Assembly (NCBI GenBank): GCA_963457665.1
Contig: OY735237.1
Span: 4,240,107-4,304,106, forward strand
Direction of reading: 5' to 3'
Origin: Thysanoteuthis rhombus
Taxonomy: Eukaryota; Mollusca; Cephalopoda; Oegopsida; Thysanoteuthidae
Length of the DNA stretch: 64,000 nt
Positions 8,681 through 20,985 of this stretch are shown here, piece by piece. The stretch's first letter is position 1; every line of letters begins with the position of its first letter. A model generated the notes under the pieces. The model did no database searches. It was given only the letters and a program-made list of their open reading frames with translations, and was not told where the DNA came from. The position numbers and the translations under genes are program-made.

Positions 8681-8718
<38 letters not shown>

Positions 8719-8723
8719 CTATA

Positions 8724-8780
<57 letters not shown>
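8352..8780. repeat. Microsatellite cluster (TA)n, (CA)n, (TC)n
   Basis: It holds (TA)n at 8352-8420, (CA)n at 8505-8527, (TA)n at 8532-8582 and a (TC)n/(ATCT)n/(TA)n run at 8671-8780. Short reading frames here are low-complexity artefacts. Confidence 0.95.
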
Positions 8781-8782
<2 letters not shown>

Positions 8783-8937
8783 AAAACTCTGTTTCAAAAA
8801 ATAAATATGTAGTATGAAATAGTATCAATGTACAATAAAATAAGACCTCATAGAAATTGACGAACTATTTGTATGGCATAAACTATTTAATAAGAAAGGG
8901 AGGGTATTTGATTACCACTACTGGGGTGTCATGTTAA

Positions 8938-9170
8938 TATAACTGTTTTGTTTTAAAATCACCTAAACAGTTACACAGTAAACAACTGACGATCTCAACA
9001 AGAGAAAATATAAACATTGTACCATGATAAAAGTATATGTGAAACAGGAGAACACAGACTGAAGAAAATGTCATAAATTTCATTGACAGATCTTGGGTAA
9101 TAAGTGACACAAAACATGTTTTGAAAAAGTTCTTTTTAATGCTTAGTCTCTGAAGCTGTAAAGCTTTCGA

Positions 9171-9238
<68 letters not shown>

Positions 9239-9240
9239 AT
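8938..9240 (+). repeat. Dispersed repeat Z with terminal (TA)n
   Basis: The sequence beginning aactgttttgttttaaaatc and ending agctttcgag + (TA)n (9174-9238) is shared with 60327-60455 (+), 61085-61315 (-) and 61507-61670 (-). No coding capacity is seen, so it is an unclassified interspersed repeat tied to a TA microsatellite. Confidence 0.65.
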
Positions 9241-9885
9241 TCGAATGGGGTTTTGCGACACAAATACGTGTATGTTTCTACCTTGTTTGGGCTTCTTTAG
9301 GCGAATGAAGGCGGTTATATTTCAAGCTCTACTCTTGATATTTGAAGTATCGAGCGCTTTATGAAATAAACCCGTGATACATTGGATATTGCATTATATT
9401 GTATTTTATTGCATTCCCAATTCGTACTATATATATATATATATATATACTGGAGTTATATTTTGTAGAAATATCTGCCCGTGTATCTGTTGAGTTTCAG
9501 CGTTTTCTAACATTCTTCTGCTTACTTTGAAACTTAATAGTTCATTACTCAAAAGCTGTTAATGGTGTAAAGAAATATTTACATCAAATTAATTTCATTG
9601 GTAGGTCGATTAAAAAGTCATTGAACTCGTTAAGTGGAAGAATCCATTGTTCCGAATGGTGGGTAGTCTCGTATCTGATAAAACCTTACTCTTTGATAGG
9701 ACAATACAGAAACGAAGGTACGTAGAAAGCCCCATTGTTAATCATATAGCTGGATGGCAATAAATATATGTGAAAACATTTTCTCATTCAATCCAATCAG
9801 TTATTAAATCAAAAACATTTGAATGGAAAAACATCAGTAAATAAAAACGTCATGCGAAGTTATTCTTAAAGATGCGTATTACAAT
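9241..9885. other. No gene recognised
   Basis: AT-rich sequence with a short (TA)n at 9429-9449. Nothing else is supported. Confidence 0.5.
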
Positions 9886-9889
9886 AAAG

Positions 9890-10070
9890 ACATCAGCAGC
9901 AGCAGCCTGTTAGCGTCTGTTGTTAGACATGGACCTTCCCCAAGATTGGCCAGGCCTCTTTCTCATGGGCGTCACGGAACCAGTACTTTCTAAATTTGTG
10001 TAGCTCGTCACGCCATCTGACTTTCTGTCGGTCATAATTTCACCTGTGGTCCGTGGGGATCCATTTTTAT
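9890..10070 (-). mobile_element. RTE-like LINE 3' end fragment
   Basis: On the minus strand it matches the C-terminal end of the other RTE-like copies in this window (the 'gtccaac...cggacg' end before the trinucleotide tail). The tail here is (GCT)n-like on the minus strand. It is 5'-truncated and too decayed to translate. Confidence 0.65.
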
Positions 10071-10800
10071 GACAGAAAATAGTCTTGACCTAAAAATGTT
10101 ATGGTAACGGGTTGCATAAATACGGTAAATTTTGCTCTGACGTGCATAAACTTTCGGAGGTATTTACCTGGCATGTATAGATTCCTGAAGTCACACAAAG
10201 GCTCCAAAATGTAGAATTTTTTTATTGAAAAGTATAATTGAATCACATGTTCGTCGGATATTAAGATAGTAACGAAATTAAAATCCGTTTGTTGTCAAGC
10301 TCCCATTAAGCTTTGACTTTATTTTCCTAATTTAATAACAATGACGGTTTTGGAAACCCGGTTGAGACTAAAAGGTGAAAAGTTTGAAATAATGAATAGA
10401 GAGAAACAGGAAAAGAGTGACATTATCTATTTCTTGGTCATCAATCAACGAAAGAAAGAAGGAAAGAAAAAATATAGAAAGGAATAGAGGAAGAGGGGTA
10501 TAGAGAAATAAAGAAAAAAAAAGAGAAAGAAGGAGAGAAATGAAGAGAGAAAAAAATTGGAAACTATGGGATTTAGTTTCCAGTTAACTGCAAAATTGCC
10601 TCAAATTGTATCTAAAATTATCTAGATTTTCATGCCATTCATCTGGAAGAATATCTAGATACTATTCTATTACGTTCCCTTTCTATGGCCAAATCTAAAG
10701 GTGTGTTTTTTTTTTCCATTTGAAGGAAAGGTGTTTTTACAGAAGATAAAATATTTTAAAAACTCGTAAGCTTCTGTCCAAGCGGAGTTCGACCCCGAAG
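10071..10800. other. No gene recognised; purine-rich patch
   Basis: Holds a GAAA/GGAAA-rich stretch at 10450-10560 and otherwise AT-rich sequence. Confidence 0.5.
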
Positions 10801-12800
10801 CAGCCAGCTTTGTTCTTTATCAGATCGCCCACCATGAATCCATCAATATTCGACGAAGACAGTTCATGGCGTTTTAATTTTCAAAGTAATATAAGTCTTT
10901 TTTTGTTATTGCGTCAATCTCTTATGAATACGTTATTTAATGATACTTCTGAATGCAGAAATATACTTTTTGGAGCCTCGTTCCCACATCTATTCCAACT
11001 GAGGATGGTTACTGCAACTTTTGTATAGCGTATAGACTAAATTTAAAATAATATATAAAATGTATATTTTTTGTATGAATGTATTTATTAGTTTGGTATT
11101 TAACGTAACTATAATGCTTAAATGGACTTTTACGTTCTGTTCGTCGTAGGAAACTGTGGATGTGAGTCTCTTTTTCTATCAGTGCTTATTCAGAGGAATC
11201 CGGCCCCAACTTGTCAATAAATCATTTTTCTTTGGTCAGAACCCTTAAGCTAACCCCTTAGCTAAACCCCAAGCCCGACAATAAAACATAGGAACTATTT
11301 AAATCCGATTGTATGCCTTGACTTTCGAACAACTGGCGTCAAAGGTGAGCACATTGGTTATCAGTTTTAAAAAATATATAATTTCTGCATTGCAGGCCTG
11401 CCCGAGGGTATGCTCAGGTGTGTGCGGGTCCGTCAGGGAGAGTGTGCGCGCGCACAAAACCCCATTAATTAATATCATAAAACATCACTTGCTTTCCTGT
11501 GTTGTTATATTTTTCCCCTGGCAACACTGGGTATACCTGCTAGTACACTATGAATTTAGCCAGAACTGCTGATTCATACGCGAATAATCCCGTCATTTTT
11601 ACGGGCAATATGCTAGCCTTACAATAGAGGAGGCTAAATAAGGGAATCATATTCTGTGCGTATAAAACGTGACGTGAAACTCACTAAAATTCGCCTAATA
11701 TCCTATAAACTGAGGCTTGATAGGAAGTTAGGAATATTTGTCATGCCTGAAGCCAAGAATTGCTCGTTTTAGCCCTTCCCATTGTATTCGATCTAAGAAA
11801 ACTCTTGGCCAGGTTGAAGAACCCCGCCTTTTTTAGTCTTATCTTCATCAGAATTTTCCAAACTTTTTTTGTCCCACCGCCCCTTTTAGAGCACATATTT
11901 CATCAGCATCCCCATAAAACCAGTCGGAAATTGGCACCCACAATTTCAGCCCCACCTTGTTGTGGTAGTAACGCGAATTACGGAACCAGTTAGTATGCCA
12001 TAAATTTCAATGAAAATCAGATTTTATTTACAACACAATTAACCGAACAAAACAAACACTTCATTATACAGTGAAGGTTCTGTTTATATCGAAGAGGCGT
12101 AGTCAATTGATTTGCATGGATTTAATTTCTATTTACTGTAATGAATTTTGAAGGGAATGTATTCTAATTATTCATGCATTCAAATACTTTGGCGTATTTA
12201 TAGCTGTTTTAGTGTCTCTGCACTTAAAATGGTGGAGGGTCAGTTATCGAAGCAGGACCGACTGAGGCTGTAGCCGGCGTAAGGGCCTTTTTATTATAGT
12301 CTCACTTGCCGGATTTCAACGTTATCCAACAATCTATAAAACGCCTTCCTTGGAAGAAAATGGGTTCTGTGAGTAGACCCGCCAAATGGATTCTGCCAGT
12401 AGACCTTATCTTCGCTCCGATGATATTTCTTTTTAATTTAAGCATTTATTTTATGGTCAAAAAATATTATCGTACCAAAGTATCTAAAAGTACTAAAAAT
12501 CTGACAAAACTAAATTTCTTTAAATCAGAAAAATGGAAAATATTTTACCTTCAAACCTCTCTACTGTAAAGTTAGATTATCGAAGACACGACTTTATGGG
12601 GGTGAGTTATTAATTTGCATCCTTTGTCCCTTACCCCTTTCACCATCCCTTGTTTCCCTACCACCACTTGCCTCTCAGTGCCCCTTTGGGTTTTCCTGTG
12701 TCCCCAAGGGGTCGGTAGCACCCACTTGGGGAATCACCGATCTATATAATAATAAGCAGCTTATCCGCCCCCCCCCCCCTGCCGTCACAATTTTAGAATT
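10801..12800. other. No gene recognised
   Basis: Several 60-90 codon frames occur but none has a recognisable domain, codon bias or splice context. A GTGTGCGCGCGC patch lies near 11440. Confidence 0.45.
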
Positions 12801-12814
12801 TAAAAAAATAATGT

Positions 12815-13135
12815 CCAGTTAGTCACTCAATAAAAACCGTCCTATATCTTTTTGGCAACACTCTGTGTGGGGGTGATCAATTAAAAGATTAGGAAAAGCG
12901 GTTATTAATGGATGATTTACTTTTCTCGCCTTCTCTTGGGCAGTGATCACTAGAAAAATCAAAATATTCGACAAAAAAAAAACAAAACGTGTGAATGCTG
13001 CCAGCCACAAAGGAAGGGACCAATTTAGCATAAAATCATATTGCAAAGTGAACCACACACCAAAAATTAATCGAGAGGGATTATGAAAAATCAAGAAAAA
13101 AAAATTCAATCAGCTCTTGAAAATCACCAAAAAAT
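12815..13135 (+). repeat. Dispersed repeat X, copy 1
   Basis: Shares order and wording (start 'gttagtcactcaata', then 'gtgatcaatt', 'gggcagtgatcac', 'gggaccaatttagcat') with 31576-32005 (+), 33588-33745 (+, partial), 39650-40040 (-), 44170-44622 (-) and 52326-52770 (+). Non-coding, family unknown. Confidence 0.7.
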
Positions 13136-13547
13136 AGGATGTCGATTTATAATGTAAATTCATCCTAAAATGGACACATTTTTCGTGCCTGCTTTTTCAA
13201 CTGAATGACCTGGTTGCAGAGGAGAGTAAGGGAAAGAACGACTGTCTATCGGTTGAGAGTAATGGGTGGAATGAGTGTTTATCTCAAGTGGTGTGTATGT
13301 ACAGTGAACACTTTTCCAAGATCGTAAAAAAACTCTAAGAGACATTAATATCAGTTTTCAAAGACAAATCAAATAAACATTATCTGATTTCCATCAATCT
13401 ATCTATTTTATTAATGACATTTGTTTCTAACCCGACCGTCAGGAAAGTTAGGAAAACAAATTAGCATCCATCTGTCTATTTTGGGTTTGCTATTATGAGG
13501 CAGGGTGAGCTGGTATCACCTCCAAAAATAAGAAGATCCCATTATTC

Positions 13548-14005
13548 CTAAAAAGGGTGTATAACTAATGTATCCTCCCGACAGTCACTTATGGAGCTGA
13601 AACATGGAACCCAACCAAGAGACAAATCCACAGATTGAGAACCATGCAACGTGCGCATGATAGAATCATCCTGGACCTCACATGGGGAGACCTCAAGACA
13701 GCACAGTACATCCGGGAAAAGACAAAAGTCAGAGACATCATAGAATCCATTAAAAAGCTCAAATGGCGGTGGGCTGGCCATATTGCGAGAATGGCAGACA
13801 ACCGATGGACATAGCGACTCACGATATAGATCCCCCGAGATCACATGCACAACCGAGGCCGGCAGAATATTAGATGGAGAGACGAGCTAGAAAAATTTAC
13901 AAAGTAATGGCTCCGCGACACCCATTATTAAGAAGTGTGGCGAATCCTGGGGAAGGTCTATGTCCAACGACGGACGCTAAAAGACTGATGATGATGGTGA
14001 TGATT
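13548..14005 (+). pseudogene. RTE-like reverse transcriptase C-terminus, 5'-truncated
   Basis: The plus-strand translation contains VTYGAETWNPTK, RLRTMQRAHDRIILDLT, AQYIREKTKVRD and KLKWRWAGHIARMADNRWT. These match the region after the RT domain in RTE-type endonuclease-reverse transcriptases. It then has in-frame stops and ends ILGKVYVQRRTLKD followed at once by stop and (TGA)n-like sequence. A very short 3' UTR with a trinucleotide tail is typical of the RTE clade. Antisense frames over it are shadows. It is a dead copy. Confidence 0.8.
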
Positions 14006-14109
14006 ATTATTATGAGGCTGGAGGTCGACACTGGCAACAGTATGAACATCCAGAAGTTGCTGGTGTACTATGTTTAGACTATCAGAAATTGGGTGTGATC
14101 ATTTGAGGG

Positions 14110-14465
14110 CGGTGTAAAATCTTGGCAATAATGAATTTCAATGAAATTTTTGGGAGGGATAAGCTACATTGCAAGGAAGAAATGATAACATTTTGGGTCG
14201 GGCCCAGCATTTTTTTTCTGAGAAATATCGTTGCGTTTTCTTTTTCGTACTTGTCTGTATTCACCCCTGTCTATCCACACAGTATCTCCAAAAGTTCTCA
14301 ATTGATTTCAATAGAATTTTGTCGGAGGATGGGCAATATGCTACGAAAGAAGGGTTTCCATTTCGGGTCGGATCCATGCCCATTGACATAATGATAATTG
14401 GGAGAAATTTACTCCCACTGTCATCCATTTTGAAATTCAAAATGGCTGCCTTCAAAGTTCATAGA
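14110..14465. repeat. Unclassified repeat with 'caatgaaatt' motif
   Basis: Carries two diverged versions of an 'atttcaatgaaattttt' motif (14130 and 14305) with 'cacacagtatctcc' wording. Similar text occurs at 21225-21300, 22765-22840 and 59215-59335 (with 'acagacagac'). Confidence 0.4.
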
Positions 14466-16545
14466 ACTGGTAAGAATTCTTTCTTTCTCTTGGTGGTTTT
14501 TAGATATGATTTAACCTTGTTGCCAATATCCTGTCCCGAAAAATGATAACTCAAAAAATATGCCAGAAACAGATTAGTATTGGTAATGAATAATCAGAAA
14601 AAAAATTTAGCATTGTTAAATTCCTGACACTCAGGTTGTCAATTATTGATGGGTCTTTACATTATTATGAAAAAATTCTTTTCAAATTGTTCAACCTGCG
14701 ATAGAAATGGGGTTCGGAAACTCCTCGTGCGGTGAAACTAGGTTTTAAGAATTGTTACATGGTAAGTGTTAGTAGACATTGGACATACAAAAAACCTGGA
14801 AAATTAAAAATACTTATACCCCCTTCGTGTACTCCCCTCATTACCATCTGTGTGGTCATCACCCTCTTCCTCTCCTTACTCATTCCTCACTCTCTCTTTT
14901 CCCTTCTTTTCCGAAGCCTTTTTCAAACACACTTCCAAATCTGGAGTTGACTTTGTTTTTCTACCATTAAAGGAACAACAGCAAGAGCAATAATAATCCT
15001 CGTCGAATTCTTGGGAGAAAACTCTTCACTTTATCTACCAAACTGATATGCAAAATTAACGTTCCACTACCGTGATTTGGAATGGTGGCCAACTGATAGA
15101 CCGTTCTCCTACCGACTGAGATAAATTTGCAACGAAAATCAGCATTAGAAATATTGAAGGGCTTATTTCATTCAAAGAATACATTCACGAAGCCACCAAT
15201 GCCCACCGTTCTTTGAAATCACAAACAATTTCTCTCTCAAATTTTTACAAGTCTTACAAATTCCTTTATTATAAATACAATACAAAGGTTGCGCTAATCA
15301 CCCTAGAAGTTTTGGGCGGATTTTGACCCTTTTTCTTCCTCCTCTCTCCTTTTTTTCCCATCTCCCTGCTTCTCTTAGATATCTATCTCCTCTTTTTCCT
15401 TTTTGTTTACCCCCATATCTGCTCGCTTTCTGGGTTTGATGATAGGACGAGTTGCTATTCCTCCTATTAAAATGTGTATTCAATAAAACATTGGTTTTTG
15501 ACCTTTTCTACCACTACGGCCCATTTACTGATTTGACCCTGCCTCAATCACACTTTCTACCAAATGAAAGGTTTGAACTGGGTACGGCGAATCTATAAAG
15601 AAAAATAAATTTTGATGTATGGGAGCAGTGCCAAAGGCGCATGTTTAGAAAGGGCAGGACTTTATGATGTGTGGAGCAGCCTGACATAATTGTCATATAA
15701 ATGGATTCTCTGTTCGTCGTACATGAGAATGGCTTCGAAATATTGAGGGTTTTTTTTTTCTTCGGTGTTCCCTATTTCGATATTTTATGTATGAATTCAG
15801 ATAATTCTAAAAGGCGGAAGTCAAAAGAGATAACTTTTTGAAAAATATGAAAGATCTACAAACTGTGATTTTTTATTTGATTTTATCAAATTCCTTCGAG
15901 AACCACTGATCCCAAAACTTCAAACTCGACATTGCATAGCCTTGTGTCCTGACTTGTATATTTAGCGAATGTCAACGTATCGTGTAAAAACATAGACAGC
16001 GATTTATTTTCAATCGTAGTTAAATTAAGGCCATTAAAACTTATTTCGGTTGTTTCGAATGATTTTTATGTATTCTTTGTCGCTGAATTAAAGAAGCAAC
16101 AATTTTTAAATAAACAATTTTTTTAGTTGCAAATTATTTGTTTTCGTATAATTCTGTGTTTTACATGTGCTTAAATTGGAGGAATTGTTTTGATCATTTC
16201 AGTTATTTTTTATTTTATTTTAGGCGCTGAAATCAAAAATGAAAAACATTCCTTCCATTAGGTAATATGACGTTTTTTTCATTCTGAAATTCCCTAAAAT
16301 AATAAAACTAGATAAAAATTATCTGAAATAATCAAAAAACTGTCCAATGTATACAAGCGTAATTGAACTCATGACTCTCAGGCAACGGGATTAACGAGTA
16401 CATTTCAAGAGATTCTGAAATCTCGAAGCATTATTTTAACTAGAGGCTTTCATATGATGCTCCTATCTACACTAGACTTGCTAATGGGGTTCTTTTAATC
16501 GCATTATTTTTCTTTTGACTAAAAAATGCAAACAAAATTAATCAG
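14466..16545. other. No gene recognised
   Basis: AT-rich, low-complexity patches and no supported feature. The 61-codon minus frame at 15298-15483 is antisense to a pyrimidine-rich tract. Confidence 0.45.
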
Positions 16546-16549
16546 GAGT

Positions 16550-16976
16550 AATTTCTTCTTCTTCTTCTTCTTCTTCTTCTTCTTCTTCTTCTTCTTCTTC
16601 TTCTTCTTCTCCCTCATCTTCTTCTTCTTGTATCTCTTTTCTTTGTCTTTTATCCATATTTCTGCTTTTTCTTCTTCTTGTCTTTCTTCTTTTTCTTCTC
16701 TTTATCTTTCTTCTTTTACTTTTTCTTGTACACTTCTTCATTTTGTATCCCTTTTCTTCGTCATTTATCCATATTTCTTCTTTCACTTCTTCTTCTCCTT
16801 ACTCTTCTTCTTTTTCTGCATCTTGTACCCTTGTACCTCTGCTGCTTCTGCTTTTCCTTCAATCCCCTTTCTCTCCTTCTTGTATCCTTCTTCTTCTGTT
16901 GCTGTTTTTTTTTCAATCCTCTTTCTTCTTCTTTTACTTGTATTTCTTCTTCTTCTTTTTTTCTTCTTCTTCTTCT
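16550..16976. repeat. Polypyrimidine (TTC)n-rich tract
   Basis: About 430 bp that is almost entirely C and T on the plus strand. It starts as pure (TTC)n at 16553-16608 and degrades into CTT/TTTC mixtures. It lies directly beyond the (TAA)n tail of the LINE on its right. Long overlapping frames of Phe/Ser or Lys/Glu are artefacts. Confidence 0.92.
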
Positions 16977-17004
16977 TCTTATTATTATTATCATTATTAT
17001 TATT
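16977..17004. repeat. (ATT)n: 3' tail of R4/Dong-like LINE copy A
   Basis: On the minus strand this is the (TAA)n tail that ends the retrotransposon. The same tail-to-UTR junction (tail, then 'aatctcacaccagttgcctg' on plus) is seen at 24360, 25494, 26044, 26814 and, on the other strand, 41447. Confidence 0.85.
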
Positions 17005-17247
17005 AGGAATCTCACACCAGTTGCCTGGTGGTAACCGCTGGAGTTTGAGTGACAGCAAGTCTCCTCAAGTCTCCAGCCCTCCTCTCCTCGTACTCATAGA
17101 TCGCAGTAATTTTGCGATTTACAGTTTCACACCGGTTGCCCAGTGGTTATCGCTGAAGGCTGAATGACAATAAGTCTCCTCAGGTCTTCAGCTAACGTCT
17201 CCTCTCTCTTTCGCATATCATGACAGAGCTACGATTCGTTGCAGTCC
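17005..17247 (-). mobile_element. 3' UTR of LINE copy A, with an internal repeat
   Basis: Non-coding end of the element. Two related segments of about 70 bp (17009-17075 and 17129-17200) share 'cacaccRgttgcc', 'tggt', 'gctg' and 'aagtctcctcaRgtct' blocks, so the UTR contains an old internal duplication. Confidence 0.75.
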
Positions 17248-20200
17248 TTATATCTCTAGCACCTTCCTCAGTATCCGTCCAGTGCCCAGCAGTGCTGTGG
17301 TCTGTACGGTCTCTATCCTCCCCCTAATCCCGATCTCCTCCAGTCTCTCCCTCAGCGTTTTGGGGACAGTTCCTAGTGCTCCCACTATGACCGGTACTAC
17401 CCTGGTTTTCATGTTCCACATTTTCTTTAACTCCCTTGCTAGGTCCTGGTATTTTTCCCTTTTCTCACCCTCCTTCTTTTTTACTCTATGGTCTGCAGGT
17501 ACAGCAACGTCTACTATTTGGCAGGCCCTCCTTTTTTTGTCTACTATTACTAAGTCCGGCCTTCTTGCCTGGATGAGGTGGTCAGTTTGGATGTCGAAGT
17601 CCCACAGTAGTTTGTGGTTGTCATTCTCCAAAACTGCCTCTGGCTTGTGCTGATACCACTTTTCCCCATGGTTGAATCCCATTTGTTTACTTAGTTCCCA
17701 GTGTATCATCGTTGCTACTCTATCGTGTCTATGCTTATACTCCTTCTGGGCGAGTTGGCTACATTCACTAGTTATGTGGTTTACTGTCTCATCTCTTTCA
17801 CCGCACATGCGGCATTTGCTGTTTGTCTGTGTTCTATCGATTTTTGCTTTTATGTAGTTTGTCCTTATGCTTTTGTTTTGGGCTGCCATGATGAGCGATT
17901 CTGTTTCTCTCTTAAGGTTTCCCTTTCGTAATCACGTCCATGATTTCTCGTCTGCTATATCTTTTATCTGTCTTTTAAACTCGCCGTACAATTTTTTCCC
18001 TTCCCACTTTTCTTTTCTAGTTTGCTGTACTGTTCCATTGTTTTCTACTTTATTGTTTGTCGCACTATCCCTCGCGCTCTTTATGATTTCTTCACTATTT
18101 GTTTGCACATATCTATCTAGGACTACTTTAGCTCTCTGGACACAATCTTCTATGCTGATGAGCCCCCTACCACCTTCTTTTCTCTTAACGTATAGCCTAT
18201 CTGTATCATCCCTAGGATGTAATGCTTTATGCATCGTCATAAGTTTCCTTGTTCGCCTATCCATTGATTGGAGCTCTTCCTTTGTCCATCCTAGGAATGG
18301 TCCTGTATACCTAACTACTGACACAGCCCAGGTGTTCATTCCTTTTATTAGATTTCTGCTATTTAATTTGGTTTCTAATATTTTCCTTATCCTTCTGAGG
18401 TATTCTCTCTTAATTTTCTCCTTCATCTCTTCCCGTTTTATCATGTCACATTCAAGGACACCTAGGTACTTGTATCGGTCTTGTGCAGTTAATGCCCTAA
18501 TCTTGCTGTTGTCCGGAAGTTCAATTCCCTCAGTCATTGAAAGCCTTCCTTTATGCATCACCATGATTGCGCATTTTTCTATCCCAAACTCCATTCCTAT
18601 GTCCTCACTATATTCCCTTACTTCGTTGAACAGAGTCTCAAGCTCTCCCCTGTTTTTTGCAAACAATTTAATATCGTCCATGTACATTAAGTGGTTGACC
18701 TTTCCTTTTGTTTTAGAGAAGTGGTATCCTTTGCTGTTTCTCAGGATTCTGTTAAGCGGTATCATTGTTAGAACAAATAATAGTGGGGACAACGAGTCTC
18801 CTTGGAAGATTCCCCTTTTTATCCCTACCTCGGCTAGTTTGTCCCCTGCGGCTGTCAAATCTACTTTCCAGTCTTTCATTGAATTACCAATAAATTTAAC
18901 CACCGGTTCGCTAATTTTGAACATTCTAAGGCATTCGAGTATCCAGCTATGTGGAATCATATCGTATGCCTTTTTGTAATCTATCCATCCCATTGCGATA
19001 TTCTTTCTCCTTTTCCTTACTTCTTATAAGATCATCTGGTCTATGTAGAGTAAATCGTTTGCCCCTTTGGTTCCTATCCTACACCCTTTCTGTTCTTCTG
19101 GTAGTAGCCCCCTTCTATCCATTGACATGTATATTCTCTCTGCTATTTGCCCGGTCAGGATTTTCCACATAAGTGGTAGGCAAGTGATTGGTCTATAGTT
19201 GCTTGCTATGTTCCCCTTCCCCAGGTCTTTTTGGATGAGGGTGGTTCTGCCTTTAGTCATCCATTCTGGTGCTTTGCCTTCATTTAGACAATTTTGGAGT
19301 AGGTGGGTGAGTCTGCCGTGTAACGTGGTGAACTTTTTGAACCAATACCCATGGATCCCGTCGGGACCCGGTGCTTTCCAGTTGGCTACTTTCCTAAGAG
19401 TATGTTTCAATGTGGTTTCATTCAGTACTATTGGTTCTCCCTTGTCTATATTTTCTAGTTCTTTTCTCATGTTTCCTAACCATTGCGGTGTTACATTGTG
19501 TCTTTTTGGGTGCCCCCATATGCTATTCCAATAGTTCTTGGCCTCTGTGGCATCTGGTTTTATGTCCTGCCTTCTTTCCCCATTTAAATCTTGGTAAAAC
19601 TTTTTCTCATTGTTTTGGAATGTGCGGTTTTGTGTGTATTGGGCCGATCTTAGTCTGTATCTTTTTAGTCTTGCCTCTTTAGCTAGTCTTTTCTGGTGTA
19701 ACTCTTCAACTACAGTTGCGATGCCTTTTTGCGCTACCTTATATTTGTTATAAAGTCTTACTCGTGGTCTGTCTGTGTGTGGTGTATTTCTAAGCAGTAC
19801 TTCGTCTCTCTGTAGTTGGGAGATCTGCCTTTGTAACCTTCTCTCCCAGTTGGGTTTCCCTTCCCTATTAGTACCCAGGTTCCTATCTTGTGTTGTGAAG
19901 CTTTGTGCTACCATTTTCGCCCCTGCATAAATTAGGTTGTTGAGTTCTAGGAGGGTGTCTGTTTCTATGTGCTGTAAGAGGCAGTTGACCTGTTCGGTCA
20001 CTTTTCCGACTTTCTTTCTATCTTTGTCTCTTAGGGAGGGGAGTGTTGTTTTCTCTCCTCGCATGATCTCTTTCAAAGCTTGTATTTTGCTTTTCTCTTC
20101 TTCCGTTGGTGCCTCGTAATCACCCTCTGGTGCGTAGCTTACTGTGGGGGTCTCATGGGGGATTATTCTAGTTTTGTTATTGGTACTAGTTGTGCTGGGG

Positions 20201-20530
20201 GGGCATTTTTCAGATGTGTCACCTGAATCTCTCTCTACATTAATGCGAATCTCTAGTAGTTCAGTCTCAGACAACCATTTCTTCTTTTGAATTTGCTTTA
20301 CTTGGTCAGCAAGGCGTTGGTTCGATACTTCCACAGCAGATTTTTCCCTCCATATTTGGAGCATACGCTCCCTATAAGATCGCACTGAAGGCTTGCTTTT
20401 ATAGTAACAGTACATAACTAGTCTATTCTCTTCCCTTGTCCATCTCTTTCTCTTGTTCTTTATAGCAGTCGCCCCATGAGGACTGCGCTTCCCCTGGATA
20501 TCGCTAGTGGTATACGAGTTTTGGCCAACA
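17248..20530 (-). pseudogene. R2-superfamily (R4/Dong-like) LINE polyprotein, nearly full length, two in-frame stops
   Basis: One minus-strand frame runs about 1,090 codons. Just upstream of the ATG at 20415 it has a Myb-like RWTREE motif, so coding begins earlier, and the frame stays open to the (AAT)n at 20530. The RT domain follows: KAPGPDGI, WMTKGRTTLIQKD, NYRPITCLP, LPEEQKGCR, GWIDYKKAYD, FQGDSLSPLLF and catalytic YMDD (about residue 580 counted from that ATG). Then comes a C-x2-C-x8-H-x4-C zinc knuckle (about residues 868-885) and a restriction-like endonuclease RPDLV...VDVAVP with PD-x14-D (about residues 953-969). This order is that of RLE-type site-specific LINEs. Only two nonsense codons break it: TAA at 19024-19026 and TGA at 17932-17934 (probably a former Trp), both in frame with no frameshift. 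It is therefore a young dead copy. Other frames over it are shadows. Confidence 0.9.
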
Positions 20531-20533
20531 GTA

Positions 20534-20598
<65 letters not shown>
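20531..20598. repeat. (ATT)n at the 5' boundary of LINE copy A
   Basis: A trinucleotide run abuts the 5' end of the element, matching the sequence of its own 3' tail. The element therefore sits between two (TAA)n tracts, as expected for insertion into a TAA microsatellite. Confidence 0.85.
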
Positions 20599-20599
<1 letters not shown>

Positions 20600-20985
20600 C
20601 GTCTCCATTTCTCTTTTTTTCTTTTGTGTCAGCTTCTTCTTTATTTTATTGATTTATACCATTCCCCTCTTATTAATTACCTTACTTTCTACATTTCTCA
20701 TCTTTCTTTTCCTTTTTTCTCATTCTCTCTTCTCTTTTACTTCCGATCATCCATTTCATCCTCTTTCCCTCCCTCCTCACCTTATTCTCTTCCCCCTCCT
20801 TCTCAGCGCATTCCATTCCCCCTCCTTTTCACCTTATTCTCCCCTCTCCTTCTCATCTCATTCTACCCCCCCCCTCATTTTCATCCCATTCTCTTCCCCC
20901 TCCTCCTCATATCACTCTACCCCTACTTCTCATCCCATCTTTTTCTTTCTCTTATGCAAGCAACAACGGCAACATTTAGATTGAG
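20599..20985. repeat. Pyrimidine-rich low-complexity tract
   Basis: C and T dominate, with repeated 'ccctcctnctcatctcattct' wording of about 30-40 bp, a degenerate minisatellite. Frames here are not genes. Confidence 0.7.

Noticed and set aside
8453..9263. Frames rich in Ile-Tyr or His-Thr
   Set aside because: Translations of (TA)n and (CA)n microsatellites; the same applies at 35803, 48025, 49934, 50154, 52078, 58246 and 59807.
16526..17167. Long Phe/Ser-rich and Lys/Glu-rich frames on both strands
   Set aside because: Products of the (TTC)n polypyrimidine tract and of the LINE UTR.
17867..18979. 370-codon plus-strand frame
   Set aside because: Shadow of the LINE reverse transcriptase on the minus strand, which carries the YMDD and endonuclease motifs.
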